Source of the DNA: JBFLYN01 sp040756655
Lineage (GTDB): Bacteria; Bacillota; Sulfobacillia; UBA8153
Direction of reading: 5' to 3'
Length of the DNA stretch: 64,000 nt
Assembly: GCA_040756655.1 (NCBI GenBank)
Contig: JBFLYN010000013.1
Coordinates: forward strand, 4,670-68,669
The translations under genes and the position numbers were made by a program. Numbering within the stretch: position 1 is the first letter of the stretch; every line of letters begins with the position of its first letter. Shown here piece after piece: positions 32,676 through 41,991 of the stretch. The notes beneath the pieces are model-generated. The model saw only the letters and a list, made by a program, of their open reading frames with translations, was not told the DNA's origin and did not search any database.

Positions 32676-33589
32676 GAGCAGGAACTGGATGGAAAGGGTC
32701 GAAAGCATCTGGCGAGCCAACAAGAGGAGGTCATCCCCCTCCGCACACTCAGCGGTCATACCGATGGTGTCGTGGGCCTTTCCCAGGACCAGGACTTTGT
32801 GTATTCTGGATCCAAGGACCTGACAGTGCGTATCTGGAGCAGCAGGTGCGTCAGCGTGCTGCCGGGCTTTCCTGCGGGGTGAAGGTTGAACTGGACGGGC
32901 ACCGGCTGTACGCCATCACCGCCCACGGGACCAAGAACAAACTTTTCTCCGCCGTGGACAAGGGAAGCCTCGAAAAATGCACGGAGTTCGAACTGCCCGT
33001 CGAGTCGGACTTGCAGGGAGTCCAGCAGGACCCGGACTACGTATACGTTTCGGCCCGAGATGGGAAGGTGTTCCTCATCCACAAGGGAACCCTGGACGTG
33101 GTCAGGGTCCTGCAGCAGGGCGAAAGCGGCATCTGGTATATGCACGTGGACCAGCGCTGTCTCTACACCGCGTCGGTGGACCAGCTCATTCGGGCCTACG
33201 ACAAGGGCAGCTGGGATGAGCCGCGCGTCTTCCGGGGCCACCAGGCCAACATCCAGGCGCTGGCGGGAGATGAGGATTACCTGTACTCCGTCGCCACGGA
33301 CAAGGTGGCCATGGTCTGGGATAAGGCCACCGGTGACCTGATCTGGGAGTACAGGAAACTCTACCGCAAGGGAATGATGGGGCTGGCCTGCACCGGCACT
33401 CATCTCCTCATTACCAATGGGCACGGCGGGCTGACCATGGTGGCCAAGGGCCAGTGGTGCGCGCCACCGTTGAGGCGCCCGGATATCCGTGGTACCAGGG
33501 TCGTGGTAGATGAGACCCATGCGTTCTTCGCTGCGGGCAACGACATCTGGGTGTTGAACCTGGACGACCTCGGAGCGCGCCGGTCTTGA
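32676..33589 (+). pseudogene. WD40-repeat protein gene with a frameshift
   Basis: The first part reads in one frame as 'LRTLSGHTDGVVGLSQD' and 'YSGSKDLTVRIWSS', a textbook WD40 blade, then meets a TGA at 32880-32882. The remaining blades continue in another frame from about 32879 ('VKVELDGHRLYAIT' on to 'FRGHQANIQALAGDEDYLYS' and 'VAMVWDKATGD') to 33589. No good start codon precedes the first blade. Either an indel near 32830-32880 killed the gene, or the assembly has an error there; the second frame alone could begin at GTG 32879 (236 residues). Confidence 0.65.
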
Positions 33590-33653
33590 CGAGGGAGAAT
33601 CCTGGTTCATGGAGAACCGTACTAGAGTGGGGTCGTGGGAAAGGGGCGTCTGC

Positions 33654-34406
33654 ATGAAAGCGGCCATCATCGGAGGCAGCGGTTTCGGCGCATGGGAAGC
33701 TGGAAGAAGCCTGGAGGTGGAGACACCGTATGGTCAGGCCGTGATCTTCTCCGGCCGCCAGGGGGAAGTGCTCTTCGTGCCGCGCCACGGCCCGGGCCAC
33801 ACCGTCCCCCCGCACCGTATCAACTACCGGGCAATGATCTGGGCGCTCTGGCACCTGAAGGTCAGGTGGGTGCTGGCCACGGCGGCGGTGGGGTCCCTGA
33901 GAAAGGAGATCGCGCCCGGCCGGGTGGTCCTGGTGGACCAATTCATCGACTGGACCCGGGCCCGACCTTTTACATTCTACGACCGGGACACAGTGGTCCA
34001 CACGGACTTCACTGAACCCTACTGCCCCCAGCTCAGGCGTGTGCTCGGCCACCAGCTGGCCAAGGGCGGTCTGGATTTCGTGGACGGCGGTTGCTACGTG
34101 TGTACCGAGGGCCCCCGCTATGAGACCCCGGCTGAAGTAAAGGCCCTGGCCACGTTGGGCGGCGACGTGGTGGGCATGACCAACCTCCCCGAGGTAGTGT
34201 TGGCCCGGGAGGCCGGGCTCTGCTATGCCGTAGCTGCTGTGGTCACCAACTACGGCGCAGGCATCGGCCCTGGTAAGCTGGACCACCAGGAAGTGGTGGC
34301 CCTGATGGACACCGTGCGCCCGGAGATCCTGTCGGCCATGACCGCCAGCGTCCAGGATTTGCCGCCGGGCGAGTGTCCATGCCCGCCCCGGGCGGAATTG
34401 CTTTAG
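33654..34406 (+). CDS. S-methyl-5'-thioadenosine phosphorylase-like purine nucleoside phosphorylase
   Basis: The 250-residue protein has MTAP/PNP family signatures: 'IGGSGFG' at the N-terminus (phosphate site), 'PRHGPGHTVPPHRINYRA' (~43), 'CTEGPRYETPAEV' (~153) and 'VGMTNLPEVVLAREAGLCYA' (~175). It cleaves methylthioadenosine or a related nucleoside phosphorolytically. ATG 33654 follows AAAGGGG; an earlier in-frame ATG at 33609 is possible. The usual methionine-salvage genes are not adjacent, so the exact nucleoside is uncertain. Confidence 0.88.
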   Translation: MKAAIIGGSGFGAWEAGRSLEVETPYGQAVIFSGRQGEVLFVPRHGPGHTVPPHRINYRAMIWALWHLKVRWVLATAAVGSLRKEIAPGRVVLVDQFIDWTRARPFTFYDRDTVVHTDFTEPYCPQLRRVLGHQLAKGGLDFVDGGCYVCTEGPRYETPAEVKALATLGGDVVGMTNLPEVVLAREAGLCYAVAAVVTNYGAGIGPGKLDHQEVVALMDTVRPEILSAMTASVQDLPPGECPCPPRAELL

Positions 34407-34634
34407 GCCCGTCTCCAAGTGGCACAAGGGCCGGCAGCACCGGACCGGCCACTCCACCAGCAGCCGGGGGTTGGAGTCAACCGACCTCCTGTACCACGGG
34501 CTGCCGTCCGGAAGGTCCTGCCGCCACCGGGTCGGGTATATCCTAAGGTCTTCCTGGCCAGCGGCGGCTCCATGGCCATCCATGGCAGCCGCATGCCGGG
34601 CAGGAACCCAAGACGCGACAGCTTCAAGCACTGC

Positions 34635-35300
34635 CTAGGGCTGGAACGCGCCGTACACCCGCTTGACCAGGGCTATGGCGTGTTCACGGGTGGTATTGCC
34701 CAGCGGGTTGGTGAGGTTTTCGCCGATGCCCCTCATGATGTTGTTCTTAAAGGCAAAGAGGATCTCGTTGATGGCCCAGGAAGCGATGAGGTTCTCGCCG
34801 GCGAAGGCCACAACTCCGCTCGTGTCCTTGTCCAGGGAAGGCACAGCCGCCTCCAGCGCCCGAAAGAGCATAGCTGCGATTTCCTGCCGGGCGAATCCAG
34901 GGCTGCGCTCCAGCCGCCGAGGCAGTGCAGTTCGCTGTTGTCAACCCGGACCTTGCCGTCCGCCTTGACTACGATCGACTGCCCCTTCCCGGTTAGCCTG
35001 CTATCAAGCACTTCCAGGTTCCCGCCTGAAGCAACATGCATTAACACCCAGCCCGGAGCCTTTACCTGCAGATCCACGTTTTTCCAGGTACAGGCTCCCG
35101 CCTTCCGAAACCCAGATGGTGTTCAGGAGTTGGGCGTTGACGTTCCTGAGCTTCAGGCTCCCCAGCCACGATGTTGATAGACTGGGTTATGTCCGTGGGC
35201 CGGTTTTCCCAGCCCTGTGGTGTCTGGATCAACAACGGCTCAGATGCCGGTTTTGCCGGAGCGGTCTTCAAAGCTGGTTCATCAGCCGGTAGGATCGCGG
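34635..35300 (-). pseudogene. Remnant of an S-layer-anchored beta-helix surface protein
   Basis: Three frames must be joined to read it. 'SLKLRNVNAQLLNTIWVSE' and 'GSLYLEK' lead into 'NVDLQVKAPGWVLMHVASGG' and 'NLEVLDSRLTGKGQSIVV', a beta-helix-like repeat. After another shift comes 'ENLIASWAINEILFAFKNN' and 'IMRGIGENLTNPLGNTTREH', a C-terminal SLH domain that would bind the cell wall. The 5' end is lost. It lies against the transposase remnant and is clearly non-functional. Confidence 0.7.
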
Positions 35301-35340
35301 GAGATCTCGTAACTAAAGTTTTGTACTTTTGCTCCCAGAG

Positions 35341-36483
35341 TTACCCAGTAAGTCGGTGGCAGACTGTTTCCACAGTCACCCCTCTTTCGAACTGGGCGTA
35401 TAGCCATCTAGCAAAGAGTAACTGAGCATGGTGCTGGCTCTGCCGACAGCCGTCTCCCCGGGTCGGTGGTGGCTGGTCCGTATTCCGGGAAGCCAGGAGG
35501 CCCCGTTGGGTCTCGGCCAACGTGTAGGCGATGAGTACCAGCTCCAGGTAGCGCTCCACCCCACTGGTGCTGCGCAACTGGTAGTCATCAAAGCCCAGCA
35601 GTTGCTTGGCGTTGCGGTGGAAAGTTTCCACCGGCCAGCCATGGCTATAGTGGGTCAACAGTCCCTGGGCGTCCAGCGCAGAGACTGCCTCCTGCTCCGG
35701 ATGGAAGTGCGCATAGAACCTGGTTCCGTGGGATGGTGCGGCCGAGATCACGACCCGGGCCCGCAGGTTGCCGTCGACTTGGCGGACGCGGTAGGTCCGG
35801 TGGTTCACGGTCACGAGGTGATCCGGCATACCGGTCCGGGTCGCCAGCTCGGCCAGGCTTATCCCTTGGGCGTAAGGAGCGTGGGCACACTCACGCAGCA
35901 CCCGGTGGCTCTTGACGGCACACACCACTTCGAGACGCCGGTCCAGCGCCACTTGGATCAGGGTGCTGCTGGCATACCAGCTGTCCAACAGCACCACGGT
36001 ACGGGTCCCCGGCACCGGCGTGAACTCAGCGATGAGTTGGGCCGCCAGTGCCAATTTGGAGCGGAACTTACTTCCTGACTGGGAGCAGGCCCGCTGGCTC
36101 TGGTAGAGCAACGCCCCTACCGGATACCTATAACCGGCGATGACATAGAGGGCGGTGACCCAGGAGTGACCCCATACTTGCTGCTGGTCAGCATGGGAGT
36201 AGTGCCAGCCCAGACCGGCCATCTTCTGGCCGGTCTTCCTCACGACCGTATCATCGATCACCAGCTAACCGGTAACCAGGGCACTGGTGGTATCGCGATA
36301 CGGAGCTGGGAGAACTGCACCAACGTGTTCCAGCACCCATTGCCATGGGGTCCGCCGCAGCCAGTCGGGCTTCCAGGGAGCTCAGTTGACAAAGCGGTTA
36401 ACATTGCTCTGGTCACGCTGTCACAGGTACCGCTGAACTTTGGTCAACTGGTTGATGGTATGTACCCCTACCCACAAGATCAT
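35341..36483 (-). pseudogene. DDE transposase (IS701/IS4-like) with three in-frame stops
   Basis: From ATG 36483 a single frame reads 'ILWVGVHTINQLTKVQRYL', then stops at 36423 (TGA), 36384 (TGA) and 36267 (TAG), and continues as a clean 306-residue catalytic region. The DDE residues are visible: Asp in 'VIDDTVVRKTGQKMAG', Asp in 'VVLLDSWYASS' and Glu in 'GWPVETFHRNAKQLLG'. Only point mutations interrupt it, with no frame change, so decay seems recent. I could not define terminal inverted repeats. Family assignment to IS701-like elements is from the sequence pattern. Confidence 0.8.
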
Positions 36484-37184
36484 GTGAGAATCAGGTGCCG
36501 GAAATGGTGACGCTGAGGTCGGCTCAGGTACAGAGCAAACCGGTCTACGCAATCTCCAAACAACGCTTGCCAATTCTTGTCCAGGCTCCTGGTCTGCGGT
36601 ATACTGGGTTTGAGCATGGTCCGTGCCTCCCTCAGGATGTTTGTTGCAACAACACCTTGCGAGGCGACCGGGCCATGTTTCTTTTAAGTATGGAAGCACC
36701 TACCAGAAGAACTACAAAACCTTAGCTCGTAAGAGGCGCAGGGTCTTGGCCAGTGGGCGGGATACGATGCGGCGAATCACCGATGCCGTGGTAGCCGCTC
36801 CAGTCCCCGGCAAGATTCCACGTGTTACCTCCTTTGTCAAATGCATTTTGGCCATTAGCCACCAGGCTGTTGCCATGAAGCAGGCTTCCCGACCCACTGT
36901 CCGGTTTTTACTCCTGTGCTCTTTCCAGCGTTGTACTCATCAGCGGTGAAAGGCACGTGTCAAGACCCAGCAAATGCTCCACCGCGTCCCGGCAGGCAGA
37001 CCATTTTCGCGGTGGAACTGGCGCGCACGTTCTTCCGCACCAAGCAGAAGCCAGCCACTCTCCACAAGGTGACCCGGGTTTTCCATGAGTCCGGGTTGCT
37101 GGCTCCATGTACGTGTCGCTAAAGCTGAGTGCAGCTTTCCAATGTGCATTTTACGCAATATACCTGATAATCCGCGTCGAACCC
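36484..37184. other. 700-bp stretch without recognisable gene
   Basis: Short open frames exist on both strands, but none has a ribosome site, a family signature or consistent codon use. It is probably debris around the transposase remnant. The right edge holds the promoter of the methyltransferase gene. Confidence 0.5.
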
Positions 37185-37214
37185 TTGTTACGCCGGAGTA
37201 TGCTGTGGTATAAT
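37185..37214 (+). promoter_or_regulatory. Sigma-A-type promoter of the methyltransferase/Mrp block
   Basis: TTGTTA 37185-37190 and a perfect TATAAT 37209-37214 are 18 bp apart. A TGG just before the -10 gives a partial extended -10. It lies 28 bp upstream of the first start codon. Confidence 0.7.
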
Positions 37215-37241
37215 CACTACGATATCCGGGCAGCCGGGGCG

Positions 37242-37982
37242 GTGCGTTTGCAGGAACATACAGGACTTAAAGGAAAAGAGCAGTATATCTGCGACTTGTT
37301 CACCATCATCTGCCAAGATTACGATGCCATGAACCAGTGGATGAGTCTTGGGTTGTTGCGCCGGTGGCAAGAGGCGATGGTCATGAGCCTGCGGTTGGGG
37401 CCGGGGGACCGGGCCCTTGATGTTTGTTCGGGTACCGGAGAGGTGGCTCTTGCCATGGCCCGGGCCGGGGTCGTGGTGACGGGCCTCGATTTTTGCCAGG
37501 CCATGCTTGACCAAGCCGCCCAGAAAAGTCGTTCTCTTGGGCTGGATGTGGACTGGGTGCCGGGGAACGCCCTCGAGCTTCCCTTTGCTGATGAAGCGTT
37601 TGCCGGCACGGCGCTGGGGTTTTCTCTGCGTAACCTCACCGATCTGACCCGGTGTTTTGGCGAAATGGCCCGGGTGACCAGGACCGGCGGCCGGGTGGCC
37701 GTCATGGAGTTGGCGTGGCCGAGAAATCCGGTGGTGAGAGCGGGTTTTGGCCTTTATGTCCAGAAGCTGATCCCGGCCGCGGCCGCTTGGCTGTCTCCTC
37801 ACGCTAGAAGGGACGCCGAAGCATACCAGCGCCTACAGCCTTTCAGGTACCTGCCGTCTTCCATCCGGGCGCTGCCGGATGAAGATGAGGTGATCAAGAA
37901 GATGGAGAGCGCCGGTCTGCAGGAAGTCCGGGCACGAAGGATGGCCTTGGGCGCGGTGTGCCTGTACACCGCCACAAGATAA
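37242..37982 (+). CDS. Ubiquinone/menaquinone biosynthesis-type C-methyltransferase (UbiE/MenG)
   Basis: The 246-residue protein has the SAM motif 'ALDVCSGTGEVALAMA' (~62) and 'GLDFCQAMLDQA', with UbiE-specific 'LGFSLRNLTDLTRCFGEMARV'. It would methylate demethylmenaquinone. GTG 37242 or TTG 37248 are the likely starts ('LQEHTGLKGKEQYICDLF'); the frame is open further upstream, through the promoter. It is the first gene behind a clear promoter and lies 29 bp before mrpE. This suggests a link between quinone and ion transport, though simple neighbourhood is also possible. Confidence 0.85.
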   Translation: MRLQEHTGLKGKEQYICDLFTIICQDYDAMNQWMSLGLLRRWQEAMVMSLRLGPGDRALDVCSGTGEVALAMARAGVVVTGLDFCQAMLDQAAQKSRSLGLDVDWVPGNALELPFADEAFAGTALGFSLRNLTDLTRCFGEMARVTRTGGRVAVMELAWPRNPVVRAGFGLYVQKLIPAAAAWLSPHARRDAEAYQRLQPFRYLPSSIRALPDEDEVIKKMESAGLQEVRARRMALGAVCLYTATR

Positions 37983-38011
37983 ATAAGATTGACCCTTGGG
38001 GGAGAGAAACC

Positions 38012-38536
38012 GTGTTTTCCCGCACTGCACTGGGATGGACCATCGTCCTGGCCGCATTCTGGTTGGCCCTTTCGGGCACCGTGAGCGCGCAGGCAGCAGT
38101 AGCCGGCACCCTGGGGGCCCTGCTGGTGGTGGGGATGAACCGGCGGTCTTTGTTGTCCTTGCGCGAGTTGCCAGGCATGAACTGGAGAGGACTGGCCATC
38201 TGGCTTCACTACGGCACGCGCTTCCTCCTGGAGCTTCTCAAGGCCAATGTGCAGGTAGCCCTGCTGGTGCTGAGCCCCGGCCTGGATGTCTCGCCCCGGG
38301 TCATCAAGGTGCCCGGGCGCCTGCGGTCAGATGCAGCCCGGGTCATACTGTCCAACACCATCACCCTAACGCCCGGTACCCTCACCATCGACGTGGATGA
38401 CCATTCATTCACAGTGCATGCCATAACCGAGGAGGCAGCCCGGGGGGTGCAGGGCTGGATTATGGAAAGGCTCCTGTACCGCATGGAAGAAACGAGCCTG
38501 GCACGAAAGGGAGGTCCGGGCGGTGCCACTGGTTGA
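38012..38536 (+). CDS. mrpE: Mrp-type Na+/H+ antiporter subunit E
   Basis: The 174-residue protein has two or three N-terminal transmembrane helices and the MnhE signature 'VLSNTITLTPGTLTIDV' near residue 110. GTG 38012 follows GGGGGAGAG. The C-terminus overlaps the start of subunit F by 14 bp. It opens the antiporter operon. Confidence 0.92.
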   Translation: MFSRTALGWTIVLAAFWLALSGTVSAQAAVAGTLGALLVVGMNRRSLLSLRELPGMNWRGLAIWLHYGTRFLLELLKANVQVALLVLSPGLDVSPRVIKVPGRLRSDAARVILSNTITLTPGTLTIDVDDHSFTVHAITEEAARGVQGWIMERLLYRMEETSLARKGGPGGATG

Positions 38537-38795
38537 GCGCACTCTGGTGTATGCTTCCATAGCCCTGGTGGGCGTCATGTTCGTGGCCTTTTACCGGGCC
38601 GTGGTGGGGCCGACTCCAGCCGATCGCATCGTGGCCATCAACGTCATAGGAACCAAGGCCGTTTTGATAATGACCATGATTTCTTTCGCTTACGACCAGA
38701 AGTTTTTTCTTGATGTCAGCCTGGTCTATACCCTGATCTCATTCCTGGCTACCCTAGGCCTGGCCAAGTACCTGGAAAAGGGCAGCCTGGGCTGA
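38523..38795 (+). CDS. mrpF: Mrp-type Na+/H+ antiporter subunit F
   Basis: The 90-residue, three-helix membrane protein carries 'RAVVGPTPADRIVAINVIGTK', the conserved MnhF loop. GTG 38523 lies inside the end of mrpE behind GGGAGG, consistent with tight translational coupling. Confidence 0.93.
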   Translation: MPLVERTLVYASIALVGVMFVAFYRAVVGPTPADRIVAINVIGTKAVLIMTMISFAYDQKFFLDVSLVYTLISFLATLGLAKYLEKGSLG

Positions 38796-38814
38796 TTGAG
38801 GAGGCGAAGGTGGC

Positions 38815-39153
38815 GTGCGGGACATCCTGGTCCTGATCTTCTTGTGCGGGGGGATCTTCTTTTTCACGGTGGGCGCCATTGGCCTCATCCGCCTTCCCGA
38901 CGTTTTTACGCGTATCCATGCCACCACCAAGTGTGATACACTGGGGGCCGGGCTCATCCTGGTGGGACTGGTTATCCACGAGGGTTTCACCGCACCTTCG
39001 TTGAAGGTAGTGATGGTGCTCTTGTTCCTTTGGCTCACCAATCCGGCGGCGTCGCACCTTTTGGCCCGCGCCGTGTACCGCAGTGGTGAAGTGCCCGTGG
39101 AGACCATTGACCTGATCATCCAACGACCGGGAGGAGGGGCTGAGCATGGGTAA
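38815..39153 (+). CDS. mrpG: Mrp-type Na+/H+ antiporter subunit G
   Basis: The 112-residue, three-helix protein has the MnhG motif 'IGLIRLPDVFTRIHATTKCDTLGAGL'. GTG 38815 follows GAGGAGG. The stop overlaps the next start. Confidence 0.93.
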   Translation: MRDILVLIFLCGGIFFFTVGAIGLIRLPDVFTRIHATTKCDTLGAGLILVGLVIHEGFTAPSLKVVMVLLFLWLTNPAASHLLARAVYRSGEVPVETIDLIIQRPGGGAEHG

Positions 39154-39388
39154 CACGCTGTCCTTTATGTTGCTGATTTTCCTGATCGTGGCCGCCATCT
39201 CTGTGGCGCGCACCCGGGACCTGGTGAGCGCTGTGATTATCTTTGCCGCGTACGGCCTGGCCATGGCGATAATATGGCAAATGCTGCGGGCCCCAGATAT
39301 CGCCATAACTGAGGCGGCCATTGGTGCAGGCCTCACCTCACTTTTGTTTTTGGCCGCCATCGCCCGCACCCAGAGGTATGAGCGATGA
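39146..39388 (+). CDS. DUF4040/MbhD-like small membrane subunit
   Basis: The 80-residue protein has three hydrophobic helices and 'VSAVIIFAAYGLAMAIIWQMLRAPDIAITEAAIGAGLTSLLF'-like DUF4040 content (positions ~28-70). In canonical Mrp this segment is the C-terminal part of MrpA; here it is a separate gene, as in archaeal Mbh hydrogenases. It overlaps both neighbours by 4-8 bp. Confidence 0.85.
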   Translation: MGNTLSFMLLIFLIVAAISVARTRDLVSAVIIFAAYGLAMAIIWQMLRAPDIAITEAAIGAGLTSLLFLAAIARTQRYER

Positions 39389-39696
39389 CCGGGCGGAACC
39401 TGGCAGCACTCCTCACCCTCGCGGTGGTAACCTTCATCATGGTCCTGGTGGTGGCCGAGATGCCCGAGTTTGGCAGCTTGGACAAGCCCCAGGACAACGA
39501 GCTTTACCAACGGGTGGCCTACCGGGTGGTTGAGGATACTGGCGCCGTGAACGCCATCGCCGGCATCATCCTGGACTACCGGGCCTACGACACCCTGGGA
39601 GAAGCCACGGTGCTCCTGGTGGCCATCATGGCTACGCTGGCCGCGCTCTCGGCCGGGAGCGGGCGGCATGACGCGGGAGGGCCGCCCCATGGATAG
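39385..39696 (+). CDS. MbhE-like membrane subunit
   Basis: The 103-residue protein matches the MbhE/MrpB N-terminal family, with helices at both ends and 'YRVVEDTGAVNAIAGIILDYRAYDTLGEATVLLVA' (~46-80). As with the preceding gene, the separate existence of MbhD- and MbhE-like proteins is the archaeal/Mbh arrangement. It overlaps the MrpB start. Confidence 0.83.
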   Translation: MTGRNLAALLTLAVVTFIMVLVVAEMPEFGSLDKPQDNELYQRVAYRVVEDTGAVNAIAGIILDYRAYDTLGEATVLLVAIMATLAALSAGSGRHDAGGPPHG

Positions 39697-40123
39697 TCGC
39701 ATCCTGAGGCTCACATTGAGGGTCGTTGTGCCCTGCATCCAGCTGTTTGGGGTCTACGTGGTCTTCAACGGGCACCTGTCACCCGGGGGCGCTTTTGCCG
39801 GCGGGACCATCATCGGTGCTTCCCTCATCCTGCAAGTGCTGGTGGGCACCTACCGGGTGAGCCAACAAGCCGAGGATGTGTCCGCCCTGGTGGAGAGCGC
39901 CTCATTAGGGTGGTACCTGCTCTTGGGCTTCGTGGGCCTCCTGGCCGGGCGGGCTTTCCTGAGCAACGCCGGTGTATTCCCCCTGGGCCGACCGGGCAAG
40001 CCTTTTTCCAGCGGCATGATCCTCGCCGTGTCCCTGGGCGTGGGGGCCAAAGTGGCCAGTACCATGCAGACTTTGTTCGTGGGCCTCATCCATGGTGGAG
40101 CCCACGACCCCGGAAAGGAGTAG
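39689..40123 (+). CDS. mrpB: Mrp-type Na+/H+ antiporter subunit B (MnhB)
   Basis: The 144-residue, four-helix protein has 'PCIQLFGVYVVFNGHLSPGGAFAGGTI', the MnhB signature. ATG 39689 follows GGGAGG with good spacing; ATG 39668 in the same frame lacks one. Confidence 0.9.
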   Translation: MDSRILRLTLRVVVPCIQLFGVYVVFNGHLSPGGAFAGGTIIGASLILQVLVGTYRVSQQAEDVSALVESASLGWYLLLGFVGLLAGRAFLSNAGVFPLGRPGKPFSSGMILAVSLGVGAKVASTMQTLFVGLIHGGAHDPGKE

Positions 40124-40129
40124 CGTGGG

Positions 40130-40504
40130 GTGATCGAAAGACTGGCGGCTAACTTCCACTACTTGGCGGCCGTGGCGCTGTTCGTCATCGGCTTTCACAC
40201 CATGCTTACCCACGCCAACCTGATCAAAAAGATCATGGGCATGAATATCATGGACACCGCCATATTCCTCTTGTTCATCTCCAGCGGGTATGTTCACGGT
40301 GGGCGGGCGCCCATCGTGGACCCCGGGTTGGTACCCGGCATTGTGCGCTACGTCAACCCGCTACCTTCGGCCCTGATTCTCACCGGCATTGTCATCGCCG
40401 TCAGCATCACTGCCTTTGCCCTGGGTCTGATCGTCAAACTGTACCAGTTTTACGGCACCCTAGACGCTGACGAGATCGCTGCACTCAGGAGTAGAGGACT
40501 ATGA
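40130..40504 (+). CDS. mrpC: Mrp-type Na+/H+ antiporter subunit C (NuoK-like)
   Basis: The 124-residue, three-helix protein resembles NuoK/MnhC, with 'IGFHTMLTHANLIKKIMGMNIMDTAIFL' and 'LPSALILTGIVIAVSITAFAL'. GTG 40130 is 6 bp after the mrpB stop, and its end overlaps mrpD by 4 bp (ATGA). Confidence 0.93.
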   Translation: MIERLAANFHYLAAVALFVIGFHTMLTHANLIKKIMGMNIMDTAIFLLFISSGYVHGGRAPIVDPGLVPGIVRYVNPLPSALILTGIVIAVSITAFALGLIVKLYQFYGTLDADEIAALRSRGL

Positions 40505-41967
40505 ATGTATCGGCTTTGACCGTCCTGCCCGTGGGAGTGTTCCTGGGTGCAGCCTATGCCGCCCCGCTGGTGCATCGCTGGTACCGGCGCGGGTTGAGCG
40601 TCGTGGTGCTGGGGGCCGGATTCGCCGGGCTGGGCATGGCGGTGCTGCTCGCCTACCGGGTGGCCACCACCGGACCGCTCCATTACTTCCTGGGCGGGTG
40701 GGTGCCACCCTGGGGGATCGAGGTCATAGTCGATCGCTGGGCGGCGCTGGGGCTGTTAGCGGTGACCGGGGTCGGCCTGCCCGTGCTGGTGTATGCCTTG
40801 TATGATGCCGAGCACGAACTGGACGCCCACGTGGTGGGCCGTTATTTCGGACTGATGCTAGTACTCATGGCGGCCATGCTGGGAGTGATCATGGCGGCCG
40901 ACGTTTTCAACCTCTTTGTCTTCGTGGAGATTTCGTCCCTGGCCGCCTGCGGCATCATCGCCGTCAAGGGTGACCGCACCGCTACCGAGGCCAGCCTCAG
41001 GTACCTGATCCTGGGCGCCCTGGGTTCGGGCGCGTTGCTGCTTGGGGTGGCGCTCTTGTTCATGGTCACCGGGCACCTGAACCTGAGGCTGGCGGGAGAC
41101 CAGATCATGACGGCGGTGCTGGAATACCCGAAAGTGGTCTACGCCGGCCTGGGTTTTGCCATCCTGGGCATGAGCATCAAGGCCGCGCTGTTCCCGCTCC
41201 ACGTGTGGCTGCCCGATGCCCATGCATCGGCGCCGACACCCTCCAGTGCCATGCTGTCCGGCCTGGTGGTGAAGGTATACATCTTCGGCCTCTGGCGGCT
41301 TTTTGACGTGATGTTCGGCGAGGGCCTGATGACCGCCGTGTCCGTACGGGGACTCCTCCTGGTTTTAGCCAGCCTGGGCATTTTTGGGGGCTCGATCCTT
41401 GCCATCGGGCAGGATGACCTCAAGCGCATGCTGGCTTATTCGACTGTGGCCAACATTGGTTATGTGTTCTTGGGATTGGGGCTCAACAGCGAGCGCGCAC
41501 TCATCGGGGCGGCGCTGCACATAATCAACCATGCCCTGATGAAGGCCGCCCTCTTTTTGGCCGCGGGAGCCATAATCCATGCCACCGGGACCCGGCACGT
41601 CCGGCGTCTGGCCGGTATTGGCTTGAGGATGCCCTGGACCATGGGGTCTTTTACCATAGGAGCCCTGGCCATGGTCGGGATTCCTCCCCTCAACGGCTTT
41701 GTGAGCAAGTGGTACTTAGCCCTGGGAGCCCTGGATGCCGGGCAACCACTGTATGTCATTGTCATCCTGGTATCCAGCCTGCTCAGTGGCCTGTACTATG
41801 CTCCCATCATCATATCGGCCTTCTTTGAGCCCCCGCGCCACGGTAGTGAGGCAAGGGACCCGCACCTTTTCATGACCGGTCCTACGGTGCTCCTGGCTGC
41901 CGGTTGCGTGCTCTTGGGGTTATTCCCGTCGCTTTTGCTGGTCCTCCTGGGCAGGTGGGCCGGATGA
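40501..41967 (+). CDS. mrpD: Mrp antiporter subunit D-type (NuoN/NuoM-like), first large subunit
   Basis: The 488-residue, about 14-helix protein has the proton-antiporter core: 'NLFVFVEISSLAACGIIAVKG' (key Glu), 'ALFPLHVWLPDAHASAPTPSSAMLSG' (Lys/His channel region) and 'DDLKRMLAYSTVANIGYV'. It should form one ion channel of the Mrp assembly. Confidence 0.93.
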   Translation: MNVSALTVLPVGVFLGAAYAAPLVHRWYRRGLSVVVLGAGFAGLGMAVLLAYRVATTGPLHYFLGGWVPPWGIEVIVDRWAALGLLAVTGVGLPVLVYALYDAEHELDAHVVGRYFGLMLVLMAAMLGVIMAADVFNLFVFVEISSLAACGIIAVKGDRTATEASLRYLILGALGSGALLLGVALLFMVTGHLNLRLAGDQIMTAVLEYPKVVYAGLGFAILGMSIKAALFPLHVWLPDAHASAPTPSSAMLSGLVVKVYIFGLWRLFDVMFGEGLMTAVSVRGLLLVLASLGIFGGSILAIGQDDLKRMLAYSTVANIGYVFLGLGLNSERALIGAALHIINHALMKAALFLAAGAIIHATGTRHVRRLAGIGLRMPWTMGSFTIGALAMVGIPPLNGFVSKWYLALGALDAGQPLYVIVILVSSLLSGLYYAPIIISAFFEPPRHGSEARDPHLFMTGPTVLLAAGCVLLGLFPSLLLVLLGRWAG

Positions 41968-41991
41968 AATCCGCAATGAGGGTGAGTTAGC

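Noticed and set aside
34407..34634. Overlapping short frames on both strands between the phosphorylase and the SLH remnant
   Set aside because: No motif, ribosome site or consistent codon use; treated as non-coding.
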